A stretch of 64,000 bases of DNA from Mucilaginibacter geliditolerans (GTDB taxonomy: Bacteria > Bacteroidota > Bacteroidia > Sphingobacteriales > Sphingobacteriaceae): contig NZ_JACHBY010000003.1 of assembly GCF_014200495.1 (NCBI RefSeq), positions 682,001-746,000 on the forward strand. Direction: 5' to 3'. The notes below the pieces were generated by a model. That model saw nothing but the letters and a program-made list of their open reading frames with translations. It was not told the DNA's origin and did not search any database. Made by a program: the position numbers and the translations under genes. Shown piece by piece: positions 1-7,946 of the stretch. Position 1 is the stretch's first letter. Every line of letters begins with the position of its first letter.

Positions 1-1020
1 ATCACCCTTTTTGCCCACCTTTTTAGGTGACAGTTTGATAACTTCGCCAGGGTGGGCTATACAATCCATAAAAGCGTTCCTGCATAGGTCTTCCTCTTCG
101 GGTACAGATGTTTTAGTAAAGTGGGTGCCAATGATCTCACCTTCAATGTATCCAAATGTTATCAGAAATTGCTTATTTACAAACGTGTGATGCCCGTTAA
201 TATCAATCCGCATCAGGAAATTGGTTTGCGAATCTATCAGCGAATTCAAAAACTGTTCGCGGAGTTTCACATCTTCTTTTGAACGTATTTTTTCGGTGAT
301 GTTCACCGCCACCACTATACGGCAATCACGATTTTTATAACGGATGCCGTCGCCATTTATATCAGCAAAAATTACCCGGCCATCTCTGGCAACATGCTTC
401 CAAACTCCTGATTGATTAAACCCGGAATCTGTTTGCGTTATCCCTTTCTCATCTAAAAAACTATTCAGCTTTTCACGTTCCAATCCGGGGCGAATGTCCT
501 GTATGGTCATGGTCAGGAATTCCTCTTCCGTGTATCCATAGGTTTTTATAGCGGCATTGTTAACCTTTAATATACGAAGCGTACTCAATTCGTATATCCA
601 CATTGGGTTGGGGTTATTATCAAACAGGATGCTGTAACCATCTATGGCATGCTCCTGGTTATACTTTTCTTCCTCTTCGCGTTGGGTATCCTTAACTACG
701 CTGAGTAAGATCAGGTGGCCCGTTTGCTCATCAGTAAACAGGGTCCGTTTTTCCCTTACCCATTTTTTGCCCGATGGGGTTATAATACGATAGGATAGGT
801 TAGCGGTACCGCCCTCTTTTAACCCATCAGTTGCTGTTTGTATCTGTTCTTTATCGCGCGGATCAATAATTTGCTGCCACAAGCCTGCAGTATGATTAAA
901 ATCAGCAATAGTATACCCGGTAAGGGAATCTATACCCGTGCTAATAAATGTATATTTCGCATCATCCCTGTCATAGGCTAAAGCACAATCATTTAAAGCT
1001 GCAAGTATATGGTTGAGCAT
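1..1020 (-). CDS. PAS-domain sensor protein, N-terminal part (cut by window edge)
   Basis: The reverse-strand frame is open without a stop from an ATG at 1018-1020 to the window edge (340 codons), so the C-terminus is missing. It reads as about three successive PAS domains, roughly residues 5-105, 125-235 and 250-340. Typical PAS/PAC phrases are visible: YTFISTGIDSLTGYT, ILFDNNPNPMWIYE, VNNAAIKTYGYTEEEF and FVNKQFLITFGYIEGEIIG. No signal peptide or membrane segment is seen, so it is probably a cytoplasmic sensor. Such N-termini usually precede a histidine kinase core, but that part lies outside the window, so the output domain is unknown. It is transcribed in the same direction as the nucleotidase at 1075-1605, with 54 nt between them. 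Confidence is high for PAS and moderate for kinase. Confidence 0.8.
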   Translation of the reverse strand, partial: MLNHILAALNDCALAYDRDDAKYTFISTGIDSLTGYTIADFNHTAGLWQQIIDPRDKEQIQTATDGLKEGGTANLSYRIITPSGKKWVREKRTLFTDEQTGHLILLSVVKDTQREEEEKYNQEHAIDGYSILFDNNPNPMWIYELSTLRILKVNNAAIKTYGYTEEEFLTMTIQDIRPGLEREKLNSFLDEKGITQTDSGFNQSGVWKHVARDGRVIFADINGDGIRYKNRDCRIVVAVNITEKIRSKEDVKLREQFLNSLIDSQTNFLMRIDINGHHTFVNKQFLITFGYIEGEIIGTHFTKTSVPEEEDLCRNAFMDCIAHPGEVIKLSPKKVGKKGD

Positions 1021-1074
1021 ATGGTAGTTAAAGCTTAGTTAAGCTATAAAGTTAGTTAATTATGTAATCAATAA

Positions 1075-1605
1075 TTACAATAATTTATCGGCAACCTGCT
1101 GCCAGTTATCAACACGCTCATAATCGTTTATAAGCAAATTATGCGGCGATGAATATAATAATTTGCGCCCTTCAAAATCAGCAAAATTACGGATGCGGTC
1201 GTCAATAAATATATCAACATTAACAATTTTCAGCCCGCAGAACATAATGTTTGTCCATGATATAAAGGGGAAGTGCTCATTCAGCCAATCCAGCTTATCT
1301 ATCAATGAATTCCTGAATTCCATAGCTGCCGACACAACAAACACATCATATTTTTCACAAAGCTCCTTTATCACACGCTGGCTATCGGGCATTACCGGTA
1401 TATCCCTGAAAAAGCCCGGCTCGTTAACATATTTACGGTTGGTGCCTATTAATTCTTGTGGCAGCATCAGGGCAAACTCCTTGCCGTGCATGTTTTCCAA
1501 TAAAATTTCAAGGCTGTGCTCGCGTTTGTACAGCGTGATAAATTTATCAATGGTATCGGCCATTACCTCGTCCATATCAATGGCTATGCGTTGTTTCTTG
1601 TTCAT
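1075..1605 (-). CDS. 5'(3')-deoxyribonucleotidase (NT5C family, HAD superfamily)
   Basis: This 176-residue protein fits the small HAD phosphatases that dephosphorylate (deoxy)nucleoside monophosphates. HAD motif I is DMDEVMAD with nucleophile D10 and D12. Motif II is VVSAAME (S92), the motif III lysine is probably K126 in FCGLKI, and motif IV is DIFIDDR (D135, D136). The length matches the NT5C family. No export signal is seen, so it should act in the cytoplasm in nucleotide salvage or overflow. It starts at an ATG (1603-1605). It may be co-transcribed with the PAS protein downstream on the same strand, and it is divergent from rpsP. Substrate preference cannot be read from sequence. Confidence 0.82.
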   Translation of the reverse strand: MNKKQRIAIDMDEVMADTIDKFITLYKREHSLEILLENMHGKEFALMLPQELIGTNRKYVNEPGFFRDIPVMPDSQRVIKELCEKYDVFVVSAAMEFRNSLIDKLDWLNEHFPFISWTNIMFCGLKIVNVDIFIDDRIRNFADFEGRKLLYSSPHNLLINDYERVDNWQQVADKLL

Positions 1606-1700
1606 GCTTTAATATTAGTATAAATTTTCAAAAAACACAGCGAATTTTATTCATCTATAATTATTTAGTTATAAGCATTTTAATATGTTATTATTTTGTT

Positions 1701-1708
1701 TACCTTTG
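1701..1708 (+). promoter_or_regulatory. Putative -7 promoter box of rpsP
   Basis: TACCTTTG matches the Bacteroidota -7 consensus TAnnTTTG, 57 nt before the rpsP start. The -33 region is T-rich without a clean TTTG. Position relative to the gene supports it; transcription was not tested. Confidence 0.55.
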
Positions 1709-1710
1709 CA

Positions 1711-1735
1711 TCCCCGCTGAAAGAAACTCCGGGGA
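1711..1735 (+). other. Leader hairpin upstream of rpsP
   Basis: TCCCCG (1711-1716) is perfectly complementary to CGGGGA (1730-1735) with a 13-nt loop. It begins 3 nt after the -7 box, so it would lie at the very 5' end of the rpsP mRNA. It could stabilise the mRNA or serve as a ribosomal-protein autoregulatory leader. That is inference; only the inverted repeat is seen. Confidence 0.4.
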
Positions 1736-1764
1736 TAATGTTGAACACATAAAAATATTAAGAA

Positions 1765-2301
1765 ATGGCAACTAAGATCAGACTACAGAGACACGGTAAA
1801 AAAGGAAAACCTTTTTACTACATCGTAGTGGCAGACGCACGCGCACCTCGCGACGGTCGTTTTATTGAGCGTTTAGGTTCATACAACCCAAACACTAACC
1901 CAGCTACTATCGACATCAATTTCGACAAAACTTTAGATTGGGTTAACGATGGTGCACAACCAACCGATACCTGCCGTGCTATATTAGCTTACAAAGGCGT
2001 ATTGTACAAAAAACACTTGCAAGGCGGCCTTAAAAAAGGTGCTTTAACTGCTGAGCAGGTTGAAACAAAATTCCAGGAATGGCTTGATCAGAAAGAAGGA
2101 AAGATCACTGGCAAGAAAACTGGTTTAGTATCAGCAAAAGACGAAGCACGCAAAGCTGCTTTAGCTGCTGAAGCTAAAAAGAAAGAAGAAAGAGCCGCTG
2201 CTATTGCCGCTAAAAATGCTCCTGTTGCTGAAGTAGTAGAAGAAACTCCTGCTGATGAAGAAACTGAAGCACCAGCTGCTGAAGCAGAAAGCGCAGAATA
2301 A
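1765..2301 (+). CDS. rpsP: 30S ribosomal protein S16 with long C-terminal extension
   Basis: The first ~85 residues are classic bS16 ([20 protein letters not shown], then [21 protein letters not shown]), a small-subunit protein that binds 16S rRNA and helps 30S assembly. Total length is 178 residues against roughly 80-90 in most bacteria. The extra C-terminal half is Lys/Ala-rich and then Ala/Glu-rich, ending in many acidic residues. It is probably a helical or disordered tail, as often seen in Bacteroidota S16. The start is ATG at 1765, after an A-rich stretch and no Shine-Dalgarno. A hairpin plus T-tract follows at 2330-2370, so it may be monocistronic rather than tightly joined to rimM. 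Confidence 0.97.
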   Translation: MATKIRLQRHGKKGKPFYYIVVADARAPRDGRFIERLGSYNPNTNPATIDINFDKTLDWVNDGAQPTDTCRAILAYKGVLYKKHLQGGLKKGALTAEQVETKFQEWLDQKEGKITGKKTGLVSAKDEARKAALAAEAKKKEERAAAIAAKNAPVAEVVEETPADEETEAPAAEAESAE

Positions 2302-2329
2302 TTTCTATAAGAATTTAACAACATACGTG

Positions 2330-2370
2330 GGCGAAGCAATCTGATAAGGATTCTTCGCCTTTGTTTTTTA
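2330..2370 (+). terminator. Rho-independent terminator after rpsP
   Basis: GGCGAAG (2330-2336) pairs with CTTCGCC (2353-2359), followed by TTTGTTTTTT. It lies 29 nt after the rpsP stop and separates rpsP from rimM. Confidence 0.75.
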
Positions 2371-2440
2371 TACCCCATTTACCCCCACCCGGCCTCCCCC
2401 TAAGCTTAGGGGGAGGTGTCGACTGGAAGGAGACGGAGGG
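2371..2440. repeat. GC-rich palindromic repeat between rpsP and rimM
   Basis: Positions 2393-2416 form a perfect 24-bp palindrome centred on the HindIII site AAGCTT, with C-rich arms on the left and G-rich arms on the right. Further out, C-runs (2373-2390) face a G-run (2436-2442), so a larger cruciform is possible. The composition differs from the surrounding genes. The core resembles the CCCCTTTAGGGG repeat at 16561-16582, suggesting a dispersed REP-like family. Copy number cannot be judged from one window. Confidence 0.65.
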
Positions 2441-2473
2441 GGTAGGTACAGGCTATATTTAAAGAAAGACATT

Positions 2474-2998
2474 ATGAAGATCGAAGATTGTTTCAGAATA
2501 GGCAGCATACTAAAAACCCGCGGACTTAAAGGCGAGCTGCAATTATATGTTGATTTTGATAACCTGGCTGATATTGATATCACCGCCATATTTATTGATG
2601 TGGCCGGCAAACTGATCCCTTATTTTGTTGAATCGATAAAATATCCGATGAAGAACACCGCCTACCTGTACCTCGAGGATATTGATACTATCGAAAAAGC
2701 CACCCCGTTGGCAAAAAGGGATGTTTATCTCAATAACAAACAAAAACCCAAAAAGAAAAAGAGCGAGTTTACCCTAAAGGACCTAAAAGGCTTTACCGCC
2801 ATTGACGAAAACGAAGGCGAACTGGGCGTAATAACTGAAATTAACGAATACCCGCAGCAGCTGATAGCCAACGTAACCTACAAAGGCTGCGAAGTGCTGT
2901 TCCCGCTAAATGAGGATATCATTAAAGGCATTGACGTAGTGAAAAGCATTGTGTTTATTGATCTGCCGGATGGGTTGCTGGAGATTTACTTGGATTGA
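2474..2998 (+). CDS. rimM: Ribosome maturation factor RimM
   Basis: RimM binds S19 and the 30S head and is needed for late 16S rRNA processing. The 174-residue protein has the two expected parts: an N-terminal beta-barrel (about 1-95, FRIGSILKTRGLKGELQLY) and a C-terminal PRC-barrel (about 100-174, LKDLKGFTAIDENEGELG, ending LPDGLLEIYLD). Its length is normal. The ATG at 2474 is the only sensible start and follows AAAGAAAGAC. In most bacteria it sits in rpsP-rimM-trmD-rplS; here trmD is about 2.5 kb downstream, behind five other genes. Confidence 0.95.
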   Translation: MKIEDCFRIGSILKTRGLKGELQLYVDFDNLADIDITAIFIDVAGKLIPYFVESIKYPMKNTAYLYLEDIDTIEKATPLAKRDVYLNNKQKPKKKKSEFTLKDLKGFTAIDENEGELGVITEINEYPQQLIANVTYKGCEVLFPLNEDIIKGIDVVKSIVFIDLPDGLLEIYLD

Positions 2999-3103
2999 GT
3001 GGGAAAGAATCAAGAGTTAAGAGTCAGGAATCAGGATACACCACAACTTCTTGAGCGCTAATAAACCGCAAGTGCGATTTGTTAATGCGGCTCCGCAAAT
3101 TCC

Positions 3104-3111
3104 TATATTTG
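3104..3111 (+). promoter_or_regulatory. -7 promoter box 4 nt before the LysE-family start codon
   Basis: TATATTTG matches TAnnTTTG. A TTTG at 3078-3081 lies 22 nt upstream as a possible -33 box. The ATG begins at 3116, so the mRNA would have almost no leader. Confidence 0.55.
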
Positions 3112-3115
3112 CGAT

Positions 3116-3742
3116 ATGGGCATCATTAATTTCGCAACCTTTATTGTCACCTCCTTTCTTTTCATCATATCGCCGGGTATTGATACCATTTTTATATTAA
3201 ATAAATCAATAGCGCAAGGCAAAAAGTGGGGCATCTATTCAACTTTAGGTATCACAACCGGCGTATTGATACATACAACATTTGCAGCATTTGGCCTGTC
3301 GCTTATATTAGCGCAGTCGGCCATGGCTTTTAATGTGGTAAAGTATCTCGGAGCTATTTATTTAATATATCTGGGTGTATCCAAGCTATTTACCCGTGAA
3401 GATATTGTGAAACAAAAAAGCCAGGGCCAGACAACATCAGTTAAAAAGACTTATTTATCTGCTGTTCTAACTAATGTTTTAAATCCTAAAGTGGCCATCT
3501 TTTTCCTGGCTTTTTTTCCGCAATTTATCCAGACCGCTTACCTGCATAATGCTTTACCATTTATTATATTAGGTTGTACATATGCATTAATGGGTTTGGT
3601 ATGGTTTTTTGCACTCACTCTATTTGCCGGATCATTTTCCCATAAGCTACAATCAACACCTGCTATAGGTATCTGGCTAAACAAGTTTTCGGGGCTTGTA
3701 TTTATACTTATGGGTGCAAAAGTTGCTCTTGCAAAAAGATAA
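3116..3742 (+). CDS. LysE/RhtB family amino-acid exporter
   Basis: This 208-residue integral membrane protein has about six hydrophobic helices, the size and layout of the LysE/RhtB translocators that export amino acids by proton antiport. The family N-terminal signature is visible as ISPGIDTIFILNKSIAQGKK, followed by GITTGVLIH. A mid-protein NPKVAIFFLAFFPQFI matches the conserved NPK-FF-FPQF region. The charged loop between helices (FTREDIVKQKSQGQTTSVKK) is typical. The substrate cannot be told from sequence. It stands alone between rimM and a small exported protein and appears to have its own promoter very close to the start codon. Confidence 0.9.
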   Translation: MGIINFATFIVTSFLFIISPGIDTIFILNKSIAQGKKWGIYSTLGITTGVLIHTTFAAFGLSLILAQSAMAFNVVKYLGAIYLIYLGVSKLFTREDIVKQKSQGQTTSVKKTYLSAVLTNVLNPKVAIFFLAFFPQFIQTAYLHNALPFIILGCTYALMGLVWFFALTLFAGSFSHKLQSTPAIGIWLNKFSGLVFILMGAKVALAKR

Positions 3743-3867
3743 TTAATTAATTCATAATTACCTTCTGTCGATACCCCCTGTATATTATCTTTTAGAAAAC
3801 TATATCTTTATACTTATAATTACTTGTCTTTATTGCAGTACATGAATTCTCTATTTTATAAAAAGAA

Positions 3868-4275
3868 ATGAAAAAAATCCTATTTGTTCTCACCCTGTCC
3901 TTCCTTTCTGTTTCTGCATTTGCACAAAAACAGAAAATAACCATTTTTTGCTCGGTCGATTTTAATGGAAATGTAAATTACAACACGCAGGATTATGCCA
4001 CTGGCAATAAGACACTATCCAATATTTTAGCCCAGATCCTACCCGATAGTATCAAGACCAAAGTGCTTGTTGATCCTAAAAAAGAGTATCATTTTAAGTA
4101 TGGTAATGAAACACTCTTGTGGCTGGCGCAAAACGACTGGAAGATAGTCTCATCTATTGGAGGCGACAGGGGGAACAGTTTCTGGTTATTGAGCAGAGAA
4201 ATTTCATTGGATGCCCCCGCCCGTGCATTGTTCATGGAAAAATTGGAAACTTTAGAGACCAAGCCCAAGAATTAA
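3868..4275 (+). CDS. Exported hypothetical protein
   Basis: I do not recognise this 135-residue protein. It begins with a clear signal peptide (MKKILFVLTLSFLSVSAFAQ, cleavage probably after FA), so it should be periplasmic or secreted. The mature part has no lipobox, no cysteine pair and no membrane helix; it is mixed alpha/beta in feel (KITIFCSVDFNGNVNYN, HFKYGNETLLWLAQNDWKIV). It may be a single-gene unit, with about 125 nt upstream and 110 nt downstream to the next genes. The real start is supported by the signal peptide and preceding AAAAGAA. Confidence 0.75.
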   Translation: MKKILFVLTLSFLSVSAFAQKQKITIFCSVDFNGNVNYNTQDYATGNKTLSNILAQILPDSIKTKVLVDPKKEYHFKYGNETLLWLAQNDWKIVSSIGGDRGNSFWLLSREISLDAPARALFMEKLETLETKPKN

Positions 4276-4332
4276 CGTAAATACTAGCGCATCGTTAAAC
4301 GCCTATACTATCGATTTAACGGCAATTATTTA

Positions 4333-4385
4333 TTTGACATTTTGTAAAGTTTGTTTTACATTTGGTAAATTAAACTTTACAAAAT
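4333..4385 (+). promoter_or_regulatory. Promoter with tandem GTAAA-N6-TTTAC operators for the membrane-protein/HTH operon
   Basis: The promoter is TTTG (4333-4336), 20 nt, then TACATTTG (4357-4364), a near-ideal Bacteroidota promoter. Two dyads, GTAAAGTTTGTTTTAC (4344-4359) and GTAAATTAAACTTTAC (4365-4380), have the form GTAAA-N6-TTTAC. Their centres are exactly 21 bp apart. The outer 14-nt arms 4339-4352 and 4372-4385 are also perfect inverted repeats. The dyads cover the spacer and -7 box and end just before the ATG at 4387, fitting repression, probably by the HTH protein at 4815-5015. Confidence 0.75.
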
Positions 4386-4386
4386 C

Positions 4387-4818
4387 ATGAAATCACGCTT
4401 TTTATTCCCGTATTGGTGCCGGTATTTGGGCTGGGGCTTGTTTTTGGTGCATATCCCCATTGTATTGTTCAGGAAACAGCTGGGCTTTGAAGCGCACGGC
4501 CCGGATGATGGTTTGCTGAGCAGTCAGCATGTATTTTTTATGACTACTACTTTATTAATGGCCATAGGCTTGTTCTTAGCCGCCTTTGCAAAAGAGCGGA
4601 TAGAAGATGAGCAGATCTCGCAATTACGCCTTGATTCACTGCAATGGGCCATCTATGTTAATTACTTGCTGCTTATCGTCAGTTTAATTTTAACTAACGA
4701 TACCCAGCATATCTTGTTCCTGAATTTAATGGTGCCGCTGGTGTTCTTTATTGTGCGCTTTCAGTGGAAGATCTTCCAGAACAACCGTTTACTTAAAAGA
4801 GATGGAGACCTGCGATGA
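4387..4818 (+). CDS. Four-helix membrane protein, partner of HTH regulator
   Basis: This 143-residue protein has about four hydrophobic segments (near 13-31, 48-67, 88-103 and 108-127), a short charged loop (AKERIEDEQISQLRLDSLQ) and a basic C-terminus. No catalytic motif is visible. Its stop overlaps the start of the HTH gene in an ATGA (4815-4818), so the two are translationally coupled. Pairs of a small membrane protein and a Cro/C1-type regulator recur in Bacteroidota, but their job is unknown to me; a membrane sensor or a protein controlled by the regulator are both possible. The promoter upstream carries a tandem operator. Confidence 0.8.
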   Translation: MKSRFLFPYWCRYLGWGLFLVHIPIVLFRKQLGFEAHGPDDGLLSSQHVFFMTTTLLMAIGLFLAAFAKERIEDEQISQLRLDSLQWAIYVNYLLLIVSLILTNDTQHILFLNLMVPLVFFIVRFQWKIFQNNRLLKRDGDLR

Positions 4819-5015
4819 AAAATAATATCCGCGTTGAGCGCGCCATAAAAAATATCACCCAGGCCGAGCTTGCCGAACTGATCGATGTATCGCGCCAAAC
4901 CATCAATACCATCGAGAGTAACCGTTATGTGCCCTCAACCGTACTGGCCTTAAAAATTGCCCGGGTGTTTGGGAAACCGGTTGAAGATGTATTTATGCTG
5001 GAAGACGAAGACTAA
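4815..5015 (+). CDS. Small Cro/C1-type HTH transcriptional regulator
   Basis: A 66-residue protein made almost only of an XRE-type helix-turn-helix: RVERAIKNITQAELAELIDV, then SRQTINTIESNRYVPS. The pattern of Gln, Ala and Leu at the turn and the recognition helix QTINTIE are typical. It closely resembles the short YgzD/YozG-like regulators. Its ATG overlaps the upstream stop by ATGA. It most likely binds the tandem GTAAA-N6-TTTAC sites at 4344-4380 and controls its own operon (inference from position). No ligand domain is present, so any signal would have to come through the membrane partner or another protein. Confidence 0.92.
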   Translation: MKNNIRVERAIKNITQAELAELIDVSRQTINTIESNRYVPSTVLALKIARVFGKPVEDVFMLEDED

Positions 5016-5069
5016 ATTGCACCTATTAAAATCATAAAGTTTAATTTTGATATTTAACAAGTTGGACAT

Positions 5070-5480
5070 ATGGAAACTAAAACAGCATTTGCACCTCTGT
5101 TAACCATTCGTAATGGGGTAACCGATATTGATTTCTACAAAAATGGACTGGGAGCTGTTGAGCATATGCGCCTTAACAATGATGATGGCAGCGTACATGT
5201 TGCCGAACTAATAATTGATGATGCGATGTTTCACCTGCATGAAATTTATCCACATTCTGATGCGTTTAATCCGCAGGCACTTGCCGGTGTGATCACCCTT
5301 GGGTTAATGACTGCCGATGTACATGGGTTGTTTGACAGAGCAGTTGCTGCAGGAGCCCTTATTATTTCGCCTGTTGAAGATTATGAATACGGTTACCGCC
5401 AGGGCACCCTGCAAGATCCCTTTGGGCATCAGTGGATCATACAATGCCGCATACCTGCTTCGCCGGATTGGAAAGGATAG
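5070..5480 (+). CDS. VOC family protein (glyoxalase/bleomycin-resistance fold)
   Basis: A 136-residue protein with the vicinal-oxygen-chelate fold: an N-terminal half (APLLTIRNGVTDIDFYKNGL) and a C-terminal half ending in YGYRQGTLQDPFGHQWIIQ. That ending is the usual DPFGHxW signature of PhnB-like and glyoxalase/bleomycin-resistance proteins. Metal-ligand positions are hard to assign; H67 in VAELIIDDAMFHLHE and E in the second half are possible. No substrate can be inferred. It starts at ATG 5070 and lies 54 nt after the HTH gene on the same strand. Confidence 0.85.
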   Translation: METKTAFAPLLTIRNGVTDIDFYKNGLGAVEHMRLNNDDGSVHVAELIIDDAMFHLHEIYPHSDAFNPQALAGVITLGLMTADVHGLFDRAVAAGALIISPVEDYEYGYRQGTLQDPFGHQWIIQCRIPASPDWKG

Positions 5481-5528
5481 GGTTGTTAGCTTTCAGTTTT
5501 AGTCTTTCACCTTTCTGCTTAAACAAAC

Positions 5529-5536
5529 TATCTTTG
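5529..5536 (+). promoter_or_regulatory. -7 promoter box 4 nt before trmD
   Basis: TATCTTTG matches TAnnTTTG; TTTC at 5505-5508 lies 20 nt upstream as a -33-like box. The trmD ATG begins at 5541, implying a leaderless or near-leaderless mRNA. Confidence 0.6.
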
Positions 5537-5540
5537 CGCC

Positions 5541-6215
5541 ATGCGTTTTGATATCATTTCCGTTTTGCCTGGTTTGCTGGATAGTCCGTTTGCACATTCT
5601 ATTTTACAGCGTGCGCAAAAAAAGGGCATTGCCGAAATTGTTGTACATAACCTGCGCGACTACGCCACCAACAAGCAAAAAAGTGTTGACGATTACCCCT
5701 ACGGTGGCGGCAGCGGCATGGTAATGACCATTGAGCCCTTCGCCGCCATTATTGAAAAGCTAAAGGCCGAGCGCGATTATGATGAGATAATCTTCATGTC
5801 GCCCGATGGTGAAACGCTGAACCAGCAGATAGCCAACCAGCTATCCATAAAAGGCAACATCATTATACTTTGCGGCCATTACAAGGGTATCGACCAGCGT
5901 ATCAGGGATATATTTGTAACGCGTGAGATCTCTATTGGCGATTATGTGCTCTCGGGCGGCGAACTGCCCGCAGCTGTTTTGGTTGATGCTGTAGTAAGGC
6001 TGATACCCGGCGTATTATCTGATGAAACATCGGCATTGTCTGATTCCTTCCAGGATGGCTTGCTTGACGCCCCCGTTTATACCCGCCCTGCTGACTGGAA
6101 TGGCCACCGTGTACCCGATATACTATTAAGCGGCAACACACCCGAAATTGAAAAATGGCGCTTTGACCAGGCTGTAGAGCGTACGAGGTTAAGAAGGCCT
6201 GATTTGTTGGAGTAA
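5541..6215 (+). CDS. trmD: tRNA (guanine-N1)-methyltransferase
   Basis: TrmD methylates G37 of tRNAs with SAM, which prevents +1 frameshifting. The 224-residue protein begins [20 protein letters not shown]. It carries [11 protein letters not shown], then the trefoil-knot SAM-binding segment ([12 protein letters not shown] and [15 protein letters not shown]), and the C-terminal domain [18 protein letters not shown]. Length and motifs are complete. It appears to have its own promoter just 4 nt upstream of the ATG rather than reading through from rimM. The next translation-related gene, rplS, is about 1.2 kb downstream. Confidence 0.97.
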   Translation: MRFDIISVLPGLLDSPFAHSILQRAQKKGIAEIVVHNLRDYATNKQKSVDDYPYGGGSGMVMTIEPFAAIIEKLKAERDYDEIIFMSPDGETLNQQIANQLSIKGNIIILCGHYKGIDQRIRDIFVTREISIGDYVLSGGELPAAVLVDAVVRLIPGVLSDETSALSDSFQDGLLDAPVYTRPADWNGHRVPDILLSGNTPEIEKWRFDQAVERTRLRRPDLLE

Positions 6216-6268
6216 GCCTAATTAATAGGGATATTTTTTACCTTAGCGGCAATTCAAACCCTGAACCT

Positions 6269-7295
6269 ATGCGATTAAGTTTACAACTTACACTACTTCT
6301 TTTTTCTCTTTTTTTAATATTAATATCCTGTAAAAAAAACGACAATGTGCATAGCGCATCGCCAGGCGTTAATGTATACATCTCCGGCACAGATAATAAT
6401 GACGCTGTTTATTGGAAAAATAACACAGAGGTCCATTTAACAAACAGTAATTCCAACGCATATAGCAGTTCAATTTTTGTAACCCCTAATAATGACGTAT
6501 ACGTCGCAGGCGGGCAAGTGACTTCTGGCAGTAGTTTAGCAGCTTACTGGAAAAACGGACAGGTAAATTATCTGACAGATAGCGGAGCATTCGTAGGTCT
6601 TAACTATATATCAGTTTCAGGCAATGACGTTTACACCGCTGGCTTAATTGAGAAAATGAGTAATATCCGGCATGCTGCTTACTGGAAACGGTGTGCAATA
6701 CGGCTATGTAAATGCCAATAGCGTGGCGCTTTGCGGCTTTGTTTCGGGTACAGATGTTTACCTTGCCGGCTACACAGTTAACACGCTTACAACCAGCAAC
6801 AACATAATTTCTGATGCCATGTATGAAAAGAATAATACGCCTGTAGATATCAGTACCGGCAACGTTGGTGGGGTAGTGCAATCATTATACGTTACCGGAA
6901 ATAATGTTTATGCTGCAGGTTACAGCTATGATATACAGGGCATATTTAACTATGCTACTATTTGGCTTAATAACGTACCTACTTTGCTAAGTAAGCAGGA
7001 AGCAAGTGCAGCCCAGGGAGTCTTTGTTTATCAAAACGATGTTTATGTATGCGGTTTTGAATCATTAACCAATGGAGGTACTTTTTTAGCTACTGTCTGG
7101 AAAAACGGAGTGCCAACTCATTTATCAACACAGGCATCATCTGCGACTTCAATATTTGTTAATAATGGCGATGTTTATGTAGCCGGAACCACAACAAATG
7201 CGCAGGGTACAACAAATGCCGTTTACTGGAAGAATGAGACTATCACTAATCTTGGGGCAGATGGAAGCAGTACAAGGGCTATATTTGTTAAATAA
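6269..7295 (+). pseudogene. Repeat lipoprotein (beta-propeller-like) interrupted by a frameshift
   Basis: Two overlapping frames (6269-6721 and 6672-7295) join into one protein of about 340 residues. The N-terminus is a lipoprotein signal (LFLILISCKK, lipobox Cys). The rest is about seven ~45-residue repeats built on D/N-VYVAG ... AxYWKNG ... L-S/T ... SIFV, which suggests a beta-propeller on the cell surface or in the periplasm. The break is at about 6685-6690: the repeat pattern demands WKNG (five A's) but the sequence has TGGAAACGGT, two A's short. This is either a real inactivating deletion or a homopolymer sequencing error. No function is recognised. Confidence 0.72.
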
Positions 7296-7459
7296 AGCAT
7301 GGCATTAAATGCAGGGAATTTATAATTACCTTATTAAAGTTATTTGCCCTCGTCCGGAATAAATATTATTTTCAAATCGTACTTTTTATTTCCGAAAATA
7401 ATCCCTATAATTGCAATCCGATTTTTACGGGTTAAAAATCGCTTTTAGAGCTTAAAATC

Positions 7460-7807
7460 ATGGATTTAGTAAAATTTGTAGAAGAGCAAACAGTAACAGT
7501 TAATCAATTTCCGTCGTTCAAAGCCGGTGATACTGTAAGCGTACATTATAAAATAAGAGAAGGAAATAAAGAACGTATCCAAATTTACCAGGGCGTAGTT
7601 ATTCAGCGTAACAGTGCTGGCGTATCTGAAACCTTTACCGTTCGTAAAATTTCAAACGGCATAGGTGTTGAGCGTATCTTCCCTATCAACTCACCAAACA
7701 TTGATAAAGTAGAAGTTAACAGCCACGGTAAAGTACGTCGTGCTAAACTTTACTACCTGCGTGCACTTACTGGTAAGGCAGCTCGTATCAAATCAAAAAG
7801 AGTTTAA
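7460..7807 (+). CDS. rplS: 50S ribosomal protein L19
   Basis: bL19 lies at the 30S/50S interface and contacts 16S and 23S rRNA. The 115-residue protein has the usual [20 protein letters not shown], then [38 protein letters not shown] and a basic C-terminus [19 protein letters not shown]. Complete and of normal length. ATG at 7460 follows GAGCTTAAAATC. A strong terminator follows at 7850-7881, closing the dispersed rpsP-rimM-trmD-rplS group. Confidence 0.97.
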   Translation: MDLVKFVEEQTVTVNQFPSFKAGDTVSVHYKIREGNKERIQIYQGVVIQRNSAGVSETFTVRKISNGIGVERIFPINSPNIDKVEVNSHGKVRRAKLYYLRALTGKAARIKSKRV

Positions 7808-7849
7808 TTACCCTATCCGCTTAACAGCGGAGGAACAATATAGTATACG

Positions 7850-7881
7850 CCTTCCCGGATATTTCTGGGGAGGTTTTTTTT
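7850..7881 (+). terminator. Terminator after rplS
   Basis: CCTTCCC (7850-7856) pairs with GGGGAGG (7867-7873, one G-T wobble), followed by eight T's. It also separates rplS from the convergent gene at 7947. Confidence 0.8.
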
Positions 7882-7946
7882 GTTGACCCCGATTTCGCAA
7901 CTCTTTTTTCTAAAGCACAATACCTTGCGTCGTATCACAGGTACGT

